Source of the DNA: Maniola hyperantus
Lineage: Eukaryota > Arthropoda > Insecta > Lepidoptera > Nymphalidae
Reading direction: 5' to 3'
Length of the DNA stretch: 64,000 nucleotides
NCBI RefSeq assembly: GCF_902806685.2
Contig: NC_048550.1
Span: 2,771,383-2,835,382 of the forward strand
A model generated the notes under the pieces. That model saw only the letters and a program-made list of their open reading frames with translations. It did not search any database and had not been told where the DNA came from. Shown piece after piece: positions 1-11,344 of this stretch. Made by a program: the position numbers and the translations under genes. Numbering within the stretch: the stretch's first letter is position 1; every line of letters starts with the position of its first letter.

Positions 1-175
1 TCCAGAACACGTCTGCTCCATCGGCCGTCGGTTCTGTGACAGACATGACCTGCCCATTGCCATCATTTCATCACTCGCTAATCCTTTGAGCTATGTCGGT
101 CACTTTTGTTCTTCTGCGAATTTCCTCGTTCCGGATTTTATCCCTGAGAGTGACATATATATCAAAAGCTTATTT
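1..175 (-). mobile_element. RTE-like LINE 3'-region fragment
   Basis: This segment resembles the RTE tails at 29.4, 46.7 and 62.2 kb: it shares the blocks 'cctgcccattgcca' and 'gagctatgtcggt' in the same order and orientation. It is more diverged than those copies and runs off the left edge of the window. The coding direction is minus, giving a remnant of the C-terminal part of an endonuclease/reverse-transcriptase protein. It is inactive. Confidence 0.6.
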
Positions 176-516
176 CATATTGAGTCGAGATTACCATAAT
201 TGGATGTTGGCGAAACGCCGCCCACCGAATGCATAATACATTAATACAGTATTACATTTCGCATTTCATATCAGCGGCCTGGCAGGTGCCACATTGAGTT
301 TGAAATATCATTTATCAAGAGTCAACTTGCTACCTGTATAAACATACCAGAAGTGAAGTTAAATATTAATCAAGACGCGAATTATATGCTTATCGAGAGT
401 TTTACCTTTTATAATAACCCAACTGCTATATTGACTGCATTAGGGCACAATTGCTATTGCAACCACTCAATCAAAATGGCGACCTAAACACAAAAAGCAT
501 TTGTGGCGGCATAATA

Positions 517-586
517 ATGCCGTCCCTTTTCGCTGTGGTCGGTAGAGCGGTTGTGCTCTGGTACCCAGCGAAAAGGGACTTGGCAT
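517..586. repeat. Imperfect hairpin upstream of the 849-1259 ORF
   Basis: The left arm around 'cccttttcgctg' (517-535) pairs with 'cagcgaaaaggg' (566-586), leaving a loop of about 30 nt. It lies some 260 bases upstream of the small ORF. No function can be assigned. The rest of 176-840 shows nothing else recognisable. Confidence 0.5.
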
Positions 587-848
587 TTCAGAGGTTGTGA
601 GTCTGCGGACACAGACCACACACGGACTCTAGGTCACGGCCTGTAAAGATTCAATAATAATTAATAAGATCACTTATGTTACGTTCTACAGTAATTACTT
701 ATAATAAGATTAAACTTTGTGTGTGCTATAAAAATACAATTCTACCGATCATTGTTTGCGTGTGTACGATCCTCGCCTCACCCAGCCGGACGAGCGTACA
801 CATTTTTAATAGTCAAGTCGAGTCTCGAGTTGGAACGAGACTAGCTGC

Positions 849-1259
849 GTGCATGTTGAGAGCGGTTCAAAGCTGAAACCGAGTGATGACGAGTTTACAC
901 TAGTACGAAATAAAAAACGAAAGCATTATAATAATTTGCGAGGAACGTTGGAAACAACGGGCAAGATTCGCGTAGTTGAATCTCAATGTTCTATCTACGT
1001 TTCTAGAGTTATGAAGTCCGTCTCTGTAGCTGATATTATTGACCATTTTAAGGATAGGGGCGAACTATGCAGCCAAGTTGAGATGCTCAAACAATTTAAC
1101 GAAACGTCATTCAATTCATTTAAAATAACAATACCGACGAGTAAAATAAACACGTTTTTGGATACTAACTTCTGGCCCGCTGGTTTAGTTTACCGTCGAT
1201 ACCGACAACTTCGAAATCCCGCCGTCTATACAAAACCCCATAATGAACAGAGCAAATAA
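849..1259 (+). CDS. Small ORF, probably LINE ORF1-like / degenerate RNA-binding domain
   Basis: This 136-codon ATG-to-TAA frame encodes a basic N-terminal stretch (around NKKRKHYNN), then a compact domain with IYVSRVMKSVSVADIIDHF followed by SFKITIPTSKINTFLD and FWPAGLVYRRYR. The beta-alpha-beta flavour, with an 'IYVSR' strand and an 'FKITIP' strand, resembles the RRM-like segment of proteins found beside insect non-LTR retrotransposons, which I recall only by pattern. A poly(A) signal (AATAAA, 1374-1379) and an A-rich end follow about 115 bases after the stop, so the block looks like a retrocopied or truncated element with its own 3' end. It is uninterrupted, but no intact reverse transcriptase follows. 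A host gene of unknown function remains possible. Confidence 0.45.
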   Translation: MHVESGSKLKPSDDEFTLVRNKKRKHYNNLRGTLETTGKIRVVESQCSIYVSRVMKSVSVADIIDHFKDRGELCSQVEMLKQFNETSFNSFKITIPTSKINTFLDTNFWPAGLVYRRYRQLRNPAVYTKPHNEQSK

Positions 1260-1373
1260 ACTACTTACTTAATTAAAATGGTCATGTGATATACCTACCT
1301 ATTGTCATTTAGTTATTTATTTTTATTGTATTTTAGTTTTAAGTTTATATATTGTATTGGGTTTATACCTTTA

Positions 1374-1379
1374 AATAAA
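1374..1379 (+). promoter_or_regulatory. Poly(A) signal AATAAA
   Basis: A canonical AATAAA lies about 115 bases after the stop of the 849-1259 ORF and is followed by an A-rich run. It is consistent with the 3' end of a retrotransposed transcript. Confidence 0.5.
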
Positions 1380-1591
1380 GAATAATTGAAATTGAAAATT
1401 AAAAACCATCTACCACCCGAATTTATACAATCGACTCAAGATCGCTGCCTCGCAACACGACTTCCATTTCGAAAGGCGGCAAATACAAATGCGATAATAC
1501 CTGTTTGGCCGGGAAATATTATTTTTGTATACGAGTAGGTATTGGATTTACAGGCATTTCTGAAAACGCCCATCTCGGTGCCTATTCATAA

Positions 1592-1978
1592 TCCATACTT
1601 TTAATATTATAAATGCGAAAGTGTGTCTGTCGGTCTGTCTGCTAGCTGTTCACGGACCAACAATTTAACCGATTCTGATGAAAGTTAGATACAGTTAGCT
1701 TACATCCCAGGGAAAGACATTGGCTACTTTTATCCCGGAAAATTATGACTTTACGGAATATACGGATGATGTCAGCGACTTCGTCCGCGTGGATTTAGGT
1801 CTTTTAAAATCCCATGGGAACTCTTCGGTTTTACGGGATAAAAAGTAGCCTATGTCCTTTCCCGGTATGCAAGCTTACCTCTGTACCAAACTTCGTCAAA
1901 ATCGATTGAACGAAAGGGCCGTGAAAGGCTAGCAGACAGACAGACAGACACACTTTCTAATTTATAATATTAGTATGG
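1592..1978. mobile_element. Head-to-head pair of Helitron-like elements (type 1)
   Basis: Two partial copies of the same nonautonomous element lie in opposite orientation. The first (about 1592-1765) runs + from 'taatattataaatgcgaaag', through a (TCTG)n-like run and 'tttaaccgatt', to 'atcccgg'. The second (about 1766-1978) runs - from 'gcgacttcgtccgcgtgg', through 'ggaactctt' and a CAGA run, to 'ttataatattagtatgga'. The type-1 consensus in this window is TC...CTAG with a GC-rich hairpin just before CTAG. The CTAG of the second copy is mutated. Confidence 0.7.
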
Positions 1979-2299
1979 ATAACACTGAACAAGGCATTAT
2001 TATATTCAAAGCTCTACCTTGTCTTTATTTCACTGTCTACCCTAGTCTAGTCTAAAATTTGTGTAAACGATTATTTCAAACAGAAACCTTGGATAACACT
2101 TAAAAAACTTTGAACATAGCATGTACATTAGTAGACAGCAATTATATATTTCACACCACGTCTATGTAAAGGTTATCGCACACCACTCGACGAGCCGCAA
2201 GAACCGCAACAGCCTCATTTTTGACCGACTGCGACGAAGCCCAAAGGAGGGTTAGTTATGTGGTTGACCTGTATGTATGTATGTCCGTCCCACGTGTGG

Positions 2300-2520
2300 A
2301 TAACATCCCTACCCATATTATAAATGCGAAAGTGTGTTTGTTTGTTGGTTTGTCCTTCAATCACGTCCTAACGGAGCAAAGGATCGACGTGTTTTTGCAT
2401 GGATATAGTTGAAGACCTGGAGGGTGACATACGCTACTTTTTATCACGGAAAATCGAAAAGTTCCCGCGGGATTTTTAAAAAAACCAATTCGGACAAAGT
2501 CGCGGGCATTGGCTAGTGTA
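2300..2520 (+). mobile_element. Helitron-like element (type 2)
   Basis: It starts near 'cccatattataaatgcg', contains the GTTTGTTG-rich segment and 'aatcacgtcctaacgg', and ends with the hairpin region 'aaagtcgcgggc' followed by 'attggctag'. Type 2 shares both ends with type 1 but differs in the middle. Confidence 0.7.
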
Positions 2521-2804
2521 GCATAATTTACAAAATAAACGTTTATTCTTTTTTTGCTACGTCAGCGGCCCTTTGGAATGCTATAACCTTAATGCCACTA
2601 CGAGTTATTTAATCAAGGGTTTAAGTACAGGCTCTATGTAGCTATTACCTACTTGAAATAACGTGCAATCAGCTACATACTTCACGTAATTGCTTACAAG
2701 CTATTACACTGAAAACTAATTAAGGCTCGGTCGTATAAACTGACTGCAAAAACGTTCTTCTCGATGTTATTAAGTTAGTCGTTAAGCGCGTGAACCACTG
2801 GCGA

Positions 2805-2960
2805 GTAAAACCGCTGGTCTCAGACCTGGGCGCGTTTGAAACCCTCGTAGCTTTAGTTTTAAGTGAACGTAACTAAATTTATCACCACTATCATCTGTAT
2901 CTGTACCTACTTTGAATAAATGATTTTAATTGAATGGAACTGAATTGAATTCTTAATTAA
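2805..2960 (+). mobile_element. LINE 3' end (3'-UTR tail type)
   Basis: The segment carries 'cagacctgggcgcgtttg', 'ccctcgtagcttta' and 'tatcaccac' and ends in 'tgaataaatgatttt' plus an A/T-rich repeat. The same tail occurs at 38140-38335, 56305-56490 and, inverted, at 16800-16915. No coding sequence remains. Confidence 0.65.
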
Positions 2961-3949
2961 AATACCTAAATTAAATAATTAAATTAACTAAATTAAAATA
3001 CCGCGGTCTTAAAACTGGAGGTATGGCTCGTGGGCTCTTTGCGCATGCTTGAAATTCTAGACCGCGGTAAAAAAGACGCCAACAGATCGCTCTAATGCAC
3101 CTTAACATCGCTATGAATTATTTAACCAGGCATTTAAGGGGACTCAGTTCGGTGCTTTCTTCATACAAACGTAGGAGGGAAATTACAACACTATTCGATA
3201 CTGTACGCACAAAACTAAGAATTATATCGATTTATCTCGTCATTATCTAGGTTTATTGATATATAAAACATTGAAAAAAAAATAGTTTTAAAAGTTACGA
3301 GGCTCAAAAGATTCCTATTTTAACACTAAATCAATGACAACTTTGGGCGTAAATAAATAAGATTAGGGATATGAAAATTCTAAAACAATTTATCATTAGA
3401 CGTAGTTTATTTATTCATTAGTTGAAATAACTTTACTTTGCAAACATAAATTCAGCAGTTTTTTCTCAAAAATACTTTTCCTAAACCCTTTTCGCGCGCT
3501 TGATTTCGGTGAAAATCATCGTGCCTCTCAACTTTCTCATACAATGTCAAGTAAAAAGCAGACATGTTACCCACGTGCGCTGCCAATTTCGGTCGAGCGT
3601 CCTGCGAGTGAAGGTGCTATGTACTGTAGCTATTAGTTAATTTAACTTGCAATTATGCTAGGTGCTTTTAATGTCTTCATGTAATTACTTACTAGCTATT
3701 CCACTACACACTAAAAAACTAATTGAGGCTCGATCATATAAAACTGACTGCAAATACGCTCGATATTATAAAAGTTAGTCATTAGGTATGCGGATGATAT
3801 AATTGTCGAGTAAAGCTCACAAGCCAAACGGTGTATTAATCCGTCAACGCACCTAAATACCGTGGCCTTAAAAATTGCAGTATGGACTATTGTTAGTTGG
3901 CTCATTGTGCATGCTTGAAATTCTAGACCGCCAGTAAAAAAGTCTGTAT

Positions 3950-4180
3950 GGTGGAAAGCTTCGGCCATTGCTAGTTACCACCCTACGGCAAAGCCGTGCT
4001 GCGAAGCGATTGAGCGTTCTGGTACGATGCCGTGTTAGAAACCGATATGGGGTATGATGGGTTTAATAAAACTGCCATACCCCTTCCATGTTAGCCCGCT
4101 TCCATCAGACCGCATCATCACTTTCCATCAGATAAGATCGCAGTTAAGGGCTAACTTGTATCAGAATAAAAAAAAGATTG
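3950..4180 (+). mobile_element. SINE 3' part
   Basis: It contains 'gctagttaccaccctacgg', 'gtacgatgccgtg', 'aaaactgccatacccc' and ends in 'ggctaacttgtatcagaat' plus an A run. It matches the 3' half of the SINE at 16135-16325. The tRNA-like head is missing. Confidence 0.65.
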
Positions 4181-4435
4181 CCAGTAGATCAGCAGCTCTG
4201 TGCAATGTGCATTTACCTTAACATTGCTACAGCTAGGAATTATTTAATCAAGCATTTAAGTGCAGTCGCTATGTAGTTAATAATTGAATTAACGCGCAAT
4301 TAGCTATGTGCTTTGATATGTTCACGCGTACTAGCAGTTACACTGAAAACTAATTACTTAGGTATGTCTGCTTAAGGCTGTTTTACGCTGGAGTAACAAT
4401 ATACGATAATGTTTATCTTTTAAAATTATACAGGA

Positions 4436-4722
4436 TGTAACCAGAACGCTAGACCGCGGGACCCTACTACAAAGCCTACGCTGTCCGTCTGTTTGTCTGT
4501 CAGCAAGCTGTATCTCATGAACCGTAACAGGTAGAGAATTGAGTGTGTATTTCTATTACCGCTATAGCAACAAATCGAAAAGGCAACCATGTATATAAAA
4601 AAGTATAAGTATAATCTTATACGATGGTACGGAACCCTGCGTGTGCGAGTCTGAATCGCACCTGACCGATTTTTAATATACCGTGAGCACGATACCGTGA
4701 CGACACCATTACCCGGTAATCG
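4436..4722. mobile_element. Repeat of the 'GGGTTCCGTACC ... ACCGATTTTT' family (fragment)
   Basis: It shares 'gggaccctactac', 'gtctgtctgtcagc', 'ctgtatctcatgaaccgtaa' and the end 'gtgcgagtctgaatcgcacctgaccgattttt' in pieces with copies at 12205-12335 and 17785-18030. It is nonautonomous and of unclear class. Confidence 0.5.
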
Positions 4723-4724
4723 GT

Positions 4725-4815
4725 AATGAAACAAGAGCGCTAGAGGGGCGGAAAATTACTCGTGTAATGCTAAGCCCGGGGGATTACGGGTACGCCGATA
4801 AACCGGACTTTTTGT
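4725..4815. repeat. Conserved ~95-bp module, copy 1 of 3
   Basis: The order of blocks is 'atgaaacaag', 'ggcggaaaattact', 'gctaagccc', 'gataaaccggac' and 'ttgttgcta'. The same order returns at 5640-5745 and 6643-6745. The function is unknown. Confidence 0.6.
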
Positions 4816-5635
4816 TGCTAGACACACTCCTATAATTCGGTACCTAAGGTCACAGTGATCTAGAGTGAGATGACTAAATCTTGACCTTTAATCGACGTCA
4901 TCGTAGGGAAATTCTAAGAAGACGTCGCGACGAGGCATCGACGTCACTGGCAGGCGTTACATGTTAGACATTTTGACGCAGGTAGCCCCAAGGAAGTAAT
5001 TTAAACATTATATAACTTGAATCTCACTTTCATAAAGAAATTAATATTATATTGTATCAATTATGAAAATTCAAATCAATTTTGGAACTTTTTTCGTTGA
5101 TCAGCTAAGCGGAAAAAACTGATTTTCTAGATCAAATGTTTTAGGTATTTACTATTAAATAATGGCCTTGCTAAAAATATACAATATACCTAAAGACATT
5201 GTCTAAAGAATGTGCTACTTTGATACACAATAGGAATTACTTCACTCGATCAAATAAAATCTTGAAATAAGCCGAAATAAAAGTCTAAAACGAATTATTT
5301 AATACTAAAATTTCTGACTTGGCAAATAATTTTTATATGGAAATATTTGTCTTTAAGTACTACAGAGAACCTGCTAAATTTTGGTTTTCAACAGGACTTC
5401 TATAATTTATTAAATTCAAATTTAACGTTTGAAACACAGAATTTGAACGTTGCCAAGCGGTTTAGTTCAAAGCCGCGCTGCCCGCCTCGATGACTCGCCT
5501 TAAACACAATATATAATACATTTAGACAAGTTCGTAAACTTGTATAAGCTGTTTACACATTTTAAACAAAAATCTGACAATAAGTACAAAAAGTGGACCT
5601 TTGACACTTGTATGGAGAAGGAAAACATGCACTAA
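4816..5635. other. No recognisable feature
   Basis: AT-rich sequence without a credible ORF or a repeat shared with the rest of the window. Two AT-rich blocks around 5030-5300 resemble ordinary noncoding DNA. Confidence 0.5.
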
Positions 5636-5639
5636 CGTA

Positions 5640-5745
5640 TAATGAAACAAGATAGTTCGAGGGGGTGGAAAATTACTTGAACAACGCTAAGCCCAAGGGA
5701 CTACGGGTGCGGCAATAAACCGGACATTTGTCGCTACGACGTCGT
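5640..5745. repeat. Conserved ~95-bp module, copy 2 of 3
   Basis: It has the same blocks as the copy at 4725 ('ggtggaaaattact', 'gctaagccc', 'ggcaataaaccggacat'). The segment after it contains 'tgaccttgct', which also follows the third copy. Confidence 0.6.
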
Positions 5746-5874
5746 CCTACCATTCGTGTGTTTTTCCCTCTGACCTTGCTTGAAAATTGCAAGTGTAGAG
5801 AATGAACTTAAGTCCCAAATAAGTTGGGAATATAATTCTAAAATTGGAATTGTATAATGACCTGGCACCTAGGA

Positions 5875-6192
5875 TTTGAATGTACAAGTAAGATAGGCCT
5901 GCATAGGACACCCCACTTGGTATATTAATCTTACTTTGAAAGTTGTAAATACTAATTATTTGTTCATGAAGACATTTAATTTTTTTATGATGTAACGTTT
6001 GTTTGTAATGTTTTAGGATTTTTTCCCCTTACGTGTGCTAGTTATAAGTCCTCTACCTACCAAATATCATGATTCTAGTTCAATGGGAAGCGCCCTATAG
6101 GTTTCTTGACAGATACACAGACAGACAGAAAACAAAGTGATCCATAAGGGTTCCTTTTTTCCTTTTCAAGTATGGGAACCCTACAAAGTTTA
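5875..6192 (-). mobile_element. GGTTCCG-family repeat, truncated
   Basis: It matches the inner and right part of the ~420-bp family best seen at 44557-44979: 'ccccacttg', 'tttagttcatga'-like and 'tcatgattctag' blocks, then 'ggtttcttgacaga', a CAGA run and 'aagtgatcc' before 'gggttcc'. Its outer end carries 'gggaaccct'. Confidence 0.6.
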
Positions 6193-6261
6193 CGATGGTG
6201 CCCAGTTTAAATAAATGATTTGAGTTTGAGATTGATATATAAATACAAGCAAATTGATACA

Positions 6262-6548
6262 TAAAGCTGTGATGGCCTAGTGGTTAGGGCGTCCGCCTTC
6301 TAATTGGAGGTCGGGGGTTCGATCCCGGGCACACACCCCTTACTTTTTGGCGTTTAAGTAATTAAATATCACTTGCTTTAACAGTGAAGGAAAACATCGC
6401 CTAAGAGTTCTCCATAATGTTCTCAAAGGTGTGTGAAGTCTACCAATCCGCACATGGCCAGCGTGGTAGACTATGACCAAACCCCTTGTCACTCTGAGAG
6501 GAGACCCGTGCTCTGTAGTGAGCCAGCGATGGGTTGATCATGATGATA
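6262..6548 (+). mobile_element. tRNA-derived SINE, nearly full length
   Basis: An RNA polymerase III A box (TGGCCTAGTGG, 6273-6283) and a perfect B box (GGTTCGATCCC, 6316-6326) mark a tRNA-like head. The body contains 'taattaaatatcacttgc', 'aaggaaaacatcg', 'gagttctccataatg' and 'gtagtgagccagcgatggg', and it ends in a TGATGATA tail. Related copies lie at 17060-17455 (-), 35021-35245 (+), 51010-51245 (-) and 53340-53575 (+). It is not a functional tRNA because it has no acceptor-stem pairing. Confidence 0.8.
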
Positions 6549-6642
6549 TAAATACAAGCGTAGGTACTGGGTTCATAAGAAGGAGGTTAGTAGTCTCTCA
6601 CATCGTATACTGAAGGTAAATATTATGATACTAACAACAATG

Positions 6643-6745
6643 AAACAAGATCGTTCGAGGGGGTGGAAAATTACTAACGCTAAGCCCAGGAGATTACTGA
6701 TGCGGCGGTAAAGCCAGACATTTTGTTGCTGGGAGATATTGTCCT
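6643..6745. repeat. Conserved ~95-bp module, copy 3 of 3
   Basis: It starts with 'atgaaacaagatcgttcgag' and shares 'gggtggaaaattact', 'aacgctaagcccagg' and 'cattttgttgct' with the copies at 4725 and 5640. The spacing between the three copies is about 915 and 1003 bases. Confidence 0.6.
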
Positions 6746-6808
6746 TGTGACCTTGCTACTTGCTAGCACTTTAACGCCCGTTTTCAATCCATATCCATTT
6801 ATCCAAAT

Positions 6809-7047
6809 CTATATTAATGTAAATATATAAAAGGAAAAGGTGACTGACTGACTGACTGATCTATCAACGCGCAGCTCAAACTACTGGATGTATCGGGCTG
6901 CAATTTGGCATGCAGAATTACAGATAGCTATTATGACGTAGGCATCCGCTAAGAAAGGATTTTGGAAAATTCCACCCCTAAGGGGGTGAAATAGGGCTTT
7001 GAAATTTGCGTAGTCCACGCGAACGAAGTCGCGAGCATAAGCTAGTA
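6809..7047 (+). mobile_element. Helitron-like element (type 3)
   Basis: It starts A|TC in an AT-rich lead ('atataaaaggaaaaggtgac'), then carries a (GACT)n run, 'agctcaaactactgga', 'ttatgacgtaggcatccgct' and 'aagggggtgaaat'. It ends with the hairpin segment 'gcgaacgaagtcgcg' and 'aagctag|t'. Type 3 is the family amplified at 57351-58639. Confidence 0.75.
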
Positions 7048-7239
7048 ATAAATAAAATTGCTAGCGTTCTGGTAACAGCCTGTATTATTTGCTAAAATAC
7101 TGCGTGCATCGGTGAAGCAACTAGCATGCAATTTATCGCAATGTGATAATAATTACAAATTCAAGAGGGATAGTTTATCAATAGTCTCTTAGGATCCATA
7201 AATAATAATAATCGACCGTGTATTATTTTAACGCATATA

Positions 7240-7462
7240 TAACTAGCTTATGCTTGCGACTTTGTGCACGTGGTCTATGCAAATTTCAACCCACTATTTC
7301 AACCCCTTAGGGGTTGAATTTTTGAAAATCCTTTCTTAGCGGATGCCTACGTTATAATAGCTATCTGCATGCCAAATTTGAGCCCGATCCGTCTAGTAGT
7401 TTGAGCTGTGCGTTGATAGATCAGTCAGTCAATCAGTCACTTTTTTCCTTTTAAATTTTCTA
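7240..7462 (-). mobile_element. Helitron-like element (type 3)
   Basis: It begins at the CTAG end ('aactagcttatgcttgcgac') and runs through 'cttagcggatgcctacg' and 'tagtttgagctgtgcg' to the CAGT run and 'ttttttccttttaaa'. Orientation is opposite to the copy at 6809. Confidence 0.7.
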
Positions 7463-7822
7463 GATTTCTAGAAAAGATTTCTAGAACTTCCACCCGAGGG
7501 AAGCCCGGCCAGATCATTTAGTTTTGGTATAAATGTTGACGATTTTGACGACCGCTTCTAGCATGATGGATATAAAAAAGATAAAAAATAAAAATATTTG
7601 ACACGATAAAAACAAATATACCCGCAGTAAAATGTTATTGGCGGAGTAAAATGTCAATTTCCCTCGCATTAGAGTTTCCGAGGGATGGAGGGTAACAGGG
7701 CTGGGGGGAGGGGAGGGAAGTTGTTTTCTAATAACACGGGAGACTTTCCGCCCTATAATGAGTTTCTGCTTTGCCGCTTAGGGTACGTTCTCGACATCTG
7801 TTTACTGACCATTTATTTTTGA

Positions 7823-8050
7823 CTAGGTGATGCCCGCGACTTTGTCCGCGTGTATTTAGGTATTTTAAAATACCCGTGAGAACTCTTTGATTTTTCGGCA
7901 TAAAACGTAGCATAATTGTCCTTCCCCGGGATGCAAGCTATCTCTGTACTAAATTTAGTCAAAATCGGTTTAACGGATGGGCCGTGAAAAGCTAGCAGAC
8001 AGACAGACAGACGGATAAACACACTTTCGCATATATAATATTAGTATGGA
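7823..8050 (-). mobile_element. Helitron-like element (type 1), full length
   Basis: Both ends are present: CTAG at 7823-7826 next to the GC hairpin segment 'cgcgactttgtccgcg', and the 5'-TC end at 8049-8050 ('tattagtatgga|t'). A (CAGA)n run is internal. The host bases are A and T, with no target duplication. Confidence 0.75.
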
Positions 8051-8793
8051 TAATGTATGACGGACGATCGCCCGTAGCACTCGCACACCATAGCCCAGCG
8101 ACAAAACTATCGCAACTATTCACTCGCTTCTTGTTGCTCGCCAACTCGTTTCTATTTTTAACTCAACTCGTTTCTAGTTAAAAATTAAAATTTAGGTTCT
8201 TTAACAAATCAAACACTTGTAGTTACAAACCTATTATGCCTTTCATGACGATCAAAGTTTAACCGTAACTTTAACCGTCTGTCATGCAACTGGACTTTAG
8301 ATTGCATCGAGGTGAAACGAAGTCAAGGGCTAACCTTTCAGTCAAATTAAAAAAAACCTACCAGCCAATGAAAATGTCCAAGGCCAAACCGAAAATAGAT
8401 CACAGTAAGTATACCCATACAATATTGGTAAATCGTTACAAGCATGCAAGTGCATTAAATAAAAGCACTTACTTATTCACATCACCTAAAGTTGCTGAAA
8501 TTGCAGCTTGTTTACAGTTATATAACAGGCAAATTAATGCATCTAAGCACGCAAACCTGCCTATACACGTAGAAACATTTTTCGGGTTTTATATACAGGA
8601 AGTTTTTTTTTTTTTTTTTACCCTGATAAATTAGGGGACATAACAATAATTTATTCACGTTAACTAATTATTATTTTTTATTAAGGGTTTGTTCACACAT
8701 GAACGTTGTAACATAAAATAGTTTATTTTGATAAACTTAATAAGAAATTATAATAAACAAAAATACCAAACTTATTCTAGAACATAAAAATTA

Positions 8794-9297
8794 TAGATCG
8801 AAAATATCATCTAAACCACCGCAACGAGGCAGGGTGCCTGGAACGTTACCTCGTTGAATGGCCAGACTAATATGCTGACCGAGGTAACTGCCAGCCCTCC
8901 GGTCCCCCGTGGATTCCGCGAGGCGGGACGAAAGGTCCTTAAAAAAGGATCTAGCATCCTCGCCCCACGAACCCATGGTCTCCAACCCAAAAGGCACAAA
9001 TATGAAACTATTTTCTATATTCTCATATTTGCGCCTCTTGGCCCTTTCTGCCTTAGTAGCCGCCGCTCCGGACGCCACGGAGGTCGCCTGTACGTGTGAC
9101 AGCGCCAGTGTATCCACACACGTTGCATCCCACACAAGCGACCTACCTTGCTTCCACGGGACAAGAGTCATACCGTCTGGTCTCTTGCCATCGCTACGTG
9201 CCAAACCATTTGGTTCCAATACTGCAGGCACATTAGCCGTGACAAGAGACCTACGTATGACTCCGTTCAAGGAAGCATGACGGGAAAAACGAATGTT
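8794..9297 (-). pseudogene. C-terminal fragment of a retroelement-associated nuclease-like protein
   Basis: A continuous minus-strand frame contains 'IRRSLVTANVPAVLEPNG', 'GKRPDGMTLVPWKQGRSLV', 'WDATCVDTLA', 'FVPFGLETMGSWGEDARSF' and 'AIQRGN'. The RPDG...W-D-A-T-C-V-D-T pattern is what I recall from the C-terminal part of reverse-transcriptase-containing mobile-element proteins. A PD-(D/E)XK-type core is a plausible reading, but that is inference. The frame has no ATG at its start: the apparent first codon near 9270 is TTG, and similarity by eye extends upstream to an A/T run near 9297, where it stops abruptly. It is therefore a 5'-truncated copy ending in a proper stop. Confidence 0.5.
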
Positions 9298-9399
9298 TTT
9301 TTTTGGTTTTGCACATTTGTTTTATGTTGTATGGAAACTAAATTTAATTTAATACTATAATAAAATTCTAAAAAAAAAATTCAAAAAAGGTACAAAATT

Positions 9400-10145
<746 letters not shown>

Positions 10146-10549
10146 TTAATGAAATGTGTTCTATTAACGATACAGAACCACCAAAAAAAATCTTCCTGTA
10201 TACCCAGATATTAGGTACTAAAATGACACTCAACCCTTCCAGTTTTGTGGGCGATTACAAACTTGTTCTATAATAATGTCAAGCCCACTCGTCAAACTAC
10301 TGAATGAGTTGTCTTAGACTTGTTGAAGAACTCAAAGCCTCTCAACATCATTACCGCAGTTCGCTCAATAGATAACTACATTACCTACCGAAGGTCTGAA
10401 CTATATAACTCTCTCGCAAAGTCCTGTTAATAAGTTTAAATAAGTAAAATAGGTTTCGTCTAGTCCGTCTGTTAGGTACGTATCACATCCATTTAAAAAA
10501 TCTAAATATACATATACCGATTGGTACCGATTGATTATAATATTTTATA

Positions 10550-10757
10550 CTAGCTTATGCTCGCGACTTCGTCCGCGTGGACTACACAAATTTCAAACCC
10601 CTATTTTACCCCCTTAGGGGTTGATTTTTCAAAAATCCTTTCTTAGCGGATGCCTACGTCATAATAGCTATCTGCATGCCAAATTTCAGCAAGATCCGTC
10701 CAGTAGTTTGAGCTGTGCGTTGATAGATCAGTCAGTCAATTCTTTTATATATTTAGA
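10550..10757 (-). mobile_element. Helitron-like element (type 3), full length
   Basis: CTAG at 10550-10553 is followed by 'cgcgacttcgtccgcgtgg', 'acccccttaggggttga', 'cttagcggatgcctacg' and 'agtttgagctgtgcg'. It ends in 'ttatatatttaga|t', giving 5'-TC on the minus strand. Confidence 0.8.
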
Positions 10758-11151
10758 TACTGAACTGACTGACTAGTCGTCAGTCTAACGACTGGTTAGT
10801 CGTTTTCTCGCTGGCGGTCGGACCACTGCCTTATGGACCCCTAAATTTTATAAATGAAGCCTCTTAAGATCTTTATACCAAAGTTTCCGCAATGTACTAG
10901 CTGTTAACTACATTATTGAAGGCGTGGAGAATAACTCCCACAGTTTATAACTTCCTCGCGGCCCTTGTTCCCTGGGAGGTTGAATTATTTGATTCCGAAA
11001 CTTATACGAATAACACCTGCGAGGCTGGGACGTCAATTTATTTTCCTTTTACTACCTACAATTTTTCCTACAGAATTACATAACCATACCTATAATAGAG
11101 CTCTTTCCCGATACAATTTTTGCGTGGAATATACCTAAATGATTTTTTAAA

Positions 11152-11317
11152 TCTAAATACATACAAAAAAGGAAAAGGCGACTGACTGATTTATCAACGC
11201 AAAACTCAAACCACTGGACGGATCAGACCAGGGCATACAGATAGCTATCAAGATGTAGACATCCGATAAGAAATAATTTTTGTAGTCCACGCGGACGAAG
11301 ACGCGGGCATAAGCTAG
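11152..11317 (+). mobile_element. Helitron-like element (type 3), internally deleted
   Basis: A|TCTAAATAC start, 'ggaaaaggcgactgactga', 'gctatcaagatgtagacatc', hairpin segment 'gcggacgaagacgcggg' and CTAG|T at 11314-11317. The central G-rich block is missing. Confidence 0.75.
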
Positions 11318-11344
11318 TTTCCTATATTTTTCTTACAAAATCAC

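Larger units (their letters stand above)
2575..4370. repeat. Degenerate tandem duplication, about 1 kb unit, three partial copies
   Basis: Blocks recur in the same order. 'gctattacactgaaaactaatta' type sequence is seen near 2700, 3695 and 4335. 'gaaattctagaccgc' occurs near 3050 and 3916. 'gaattatttaa' followed by 'gcatttaag' occurs near 3115 and 4233. The copies are well diverged and each is broken by later insertions: a LINE tail in the first and a SINE in the second. Confidence 0.6.

Noticed and set aside
6268..6340. Possible tRNA gene with perfect A and B boxes
   Set aside because: No acceptor-stem or anticodon-stem pairing, and the tRNA-like head continues into a SINE body shared with other copies.
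8284..8634. 116-codon frame ending in poly-Phe
   Set aside because: It ends in a poly-T tract, has no recognisable family and no supporting signals.
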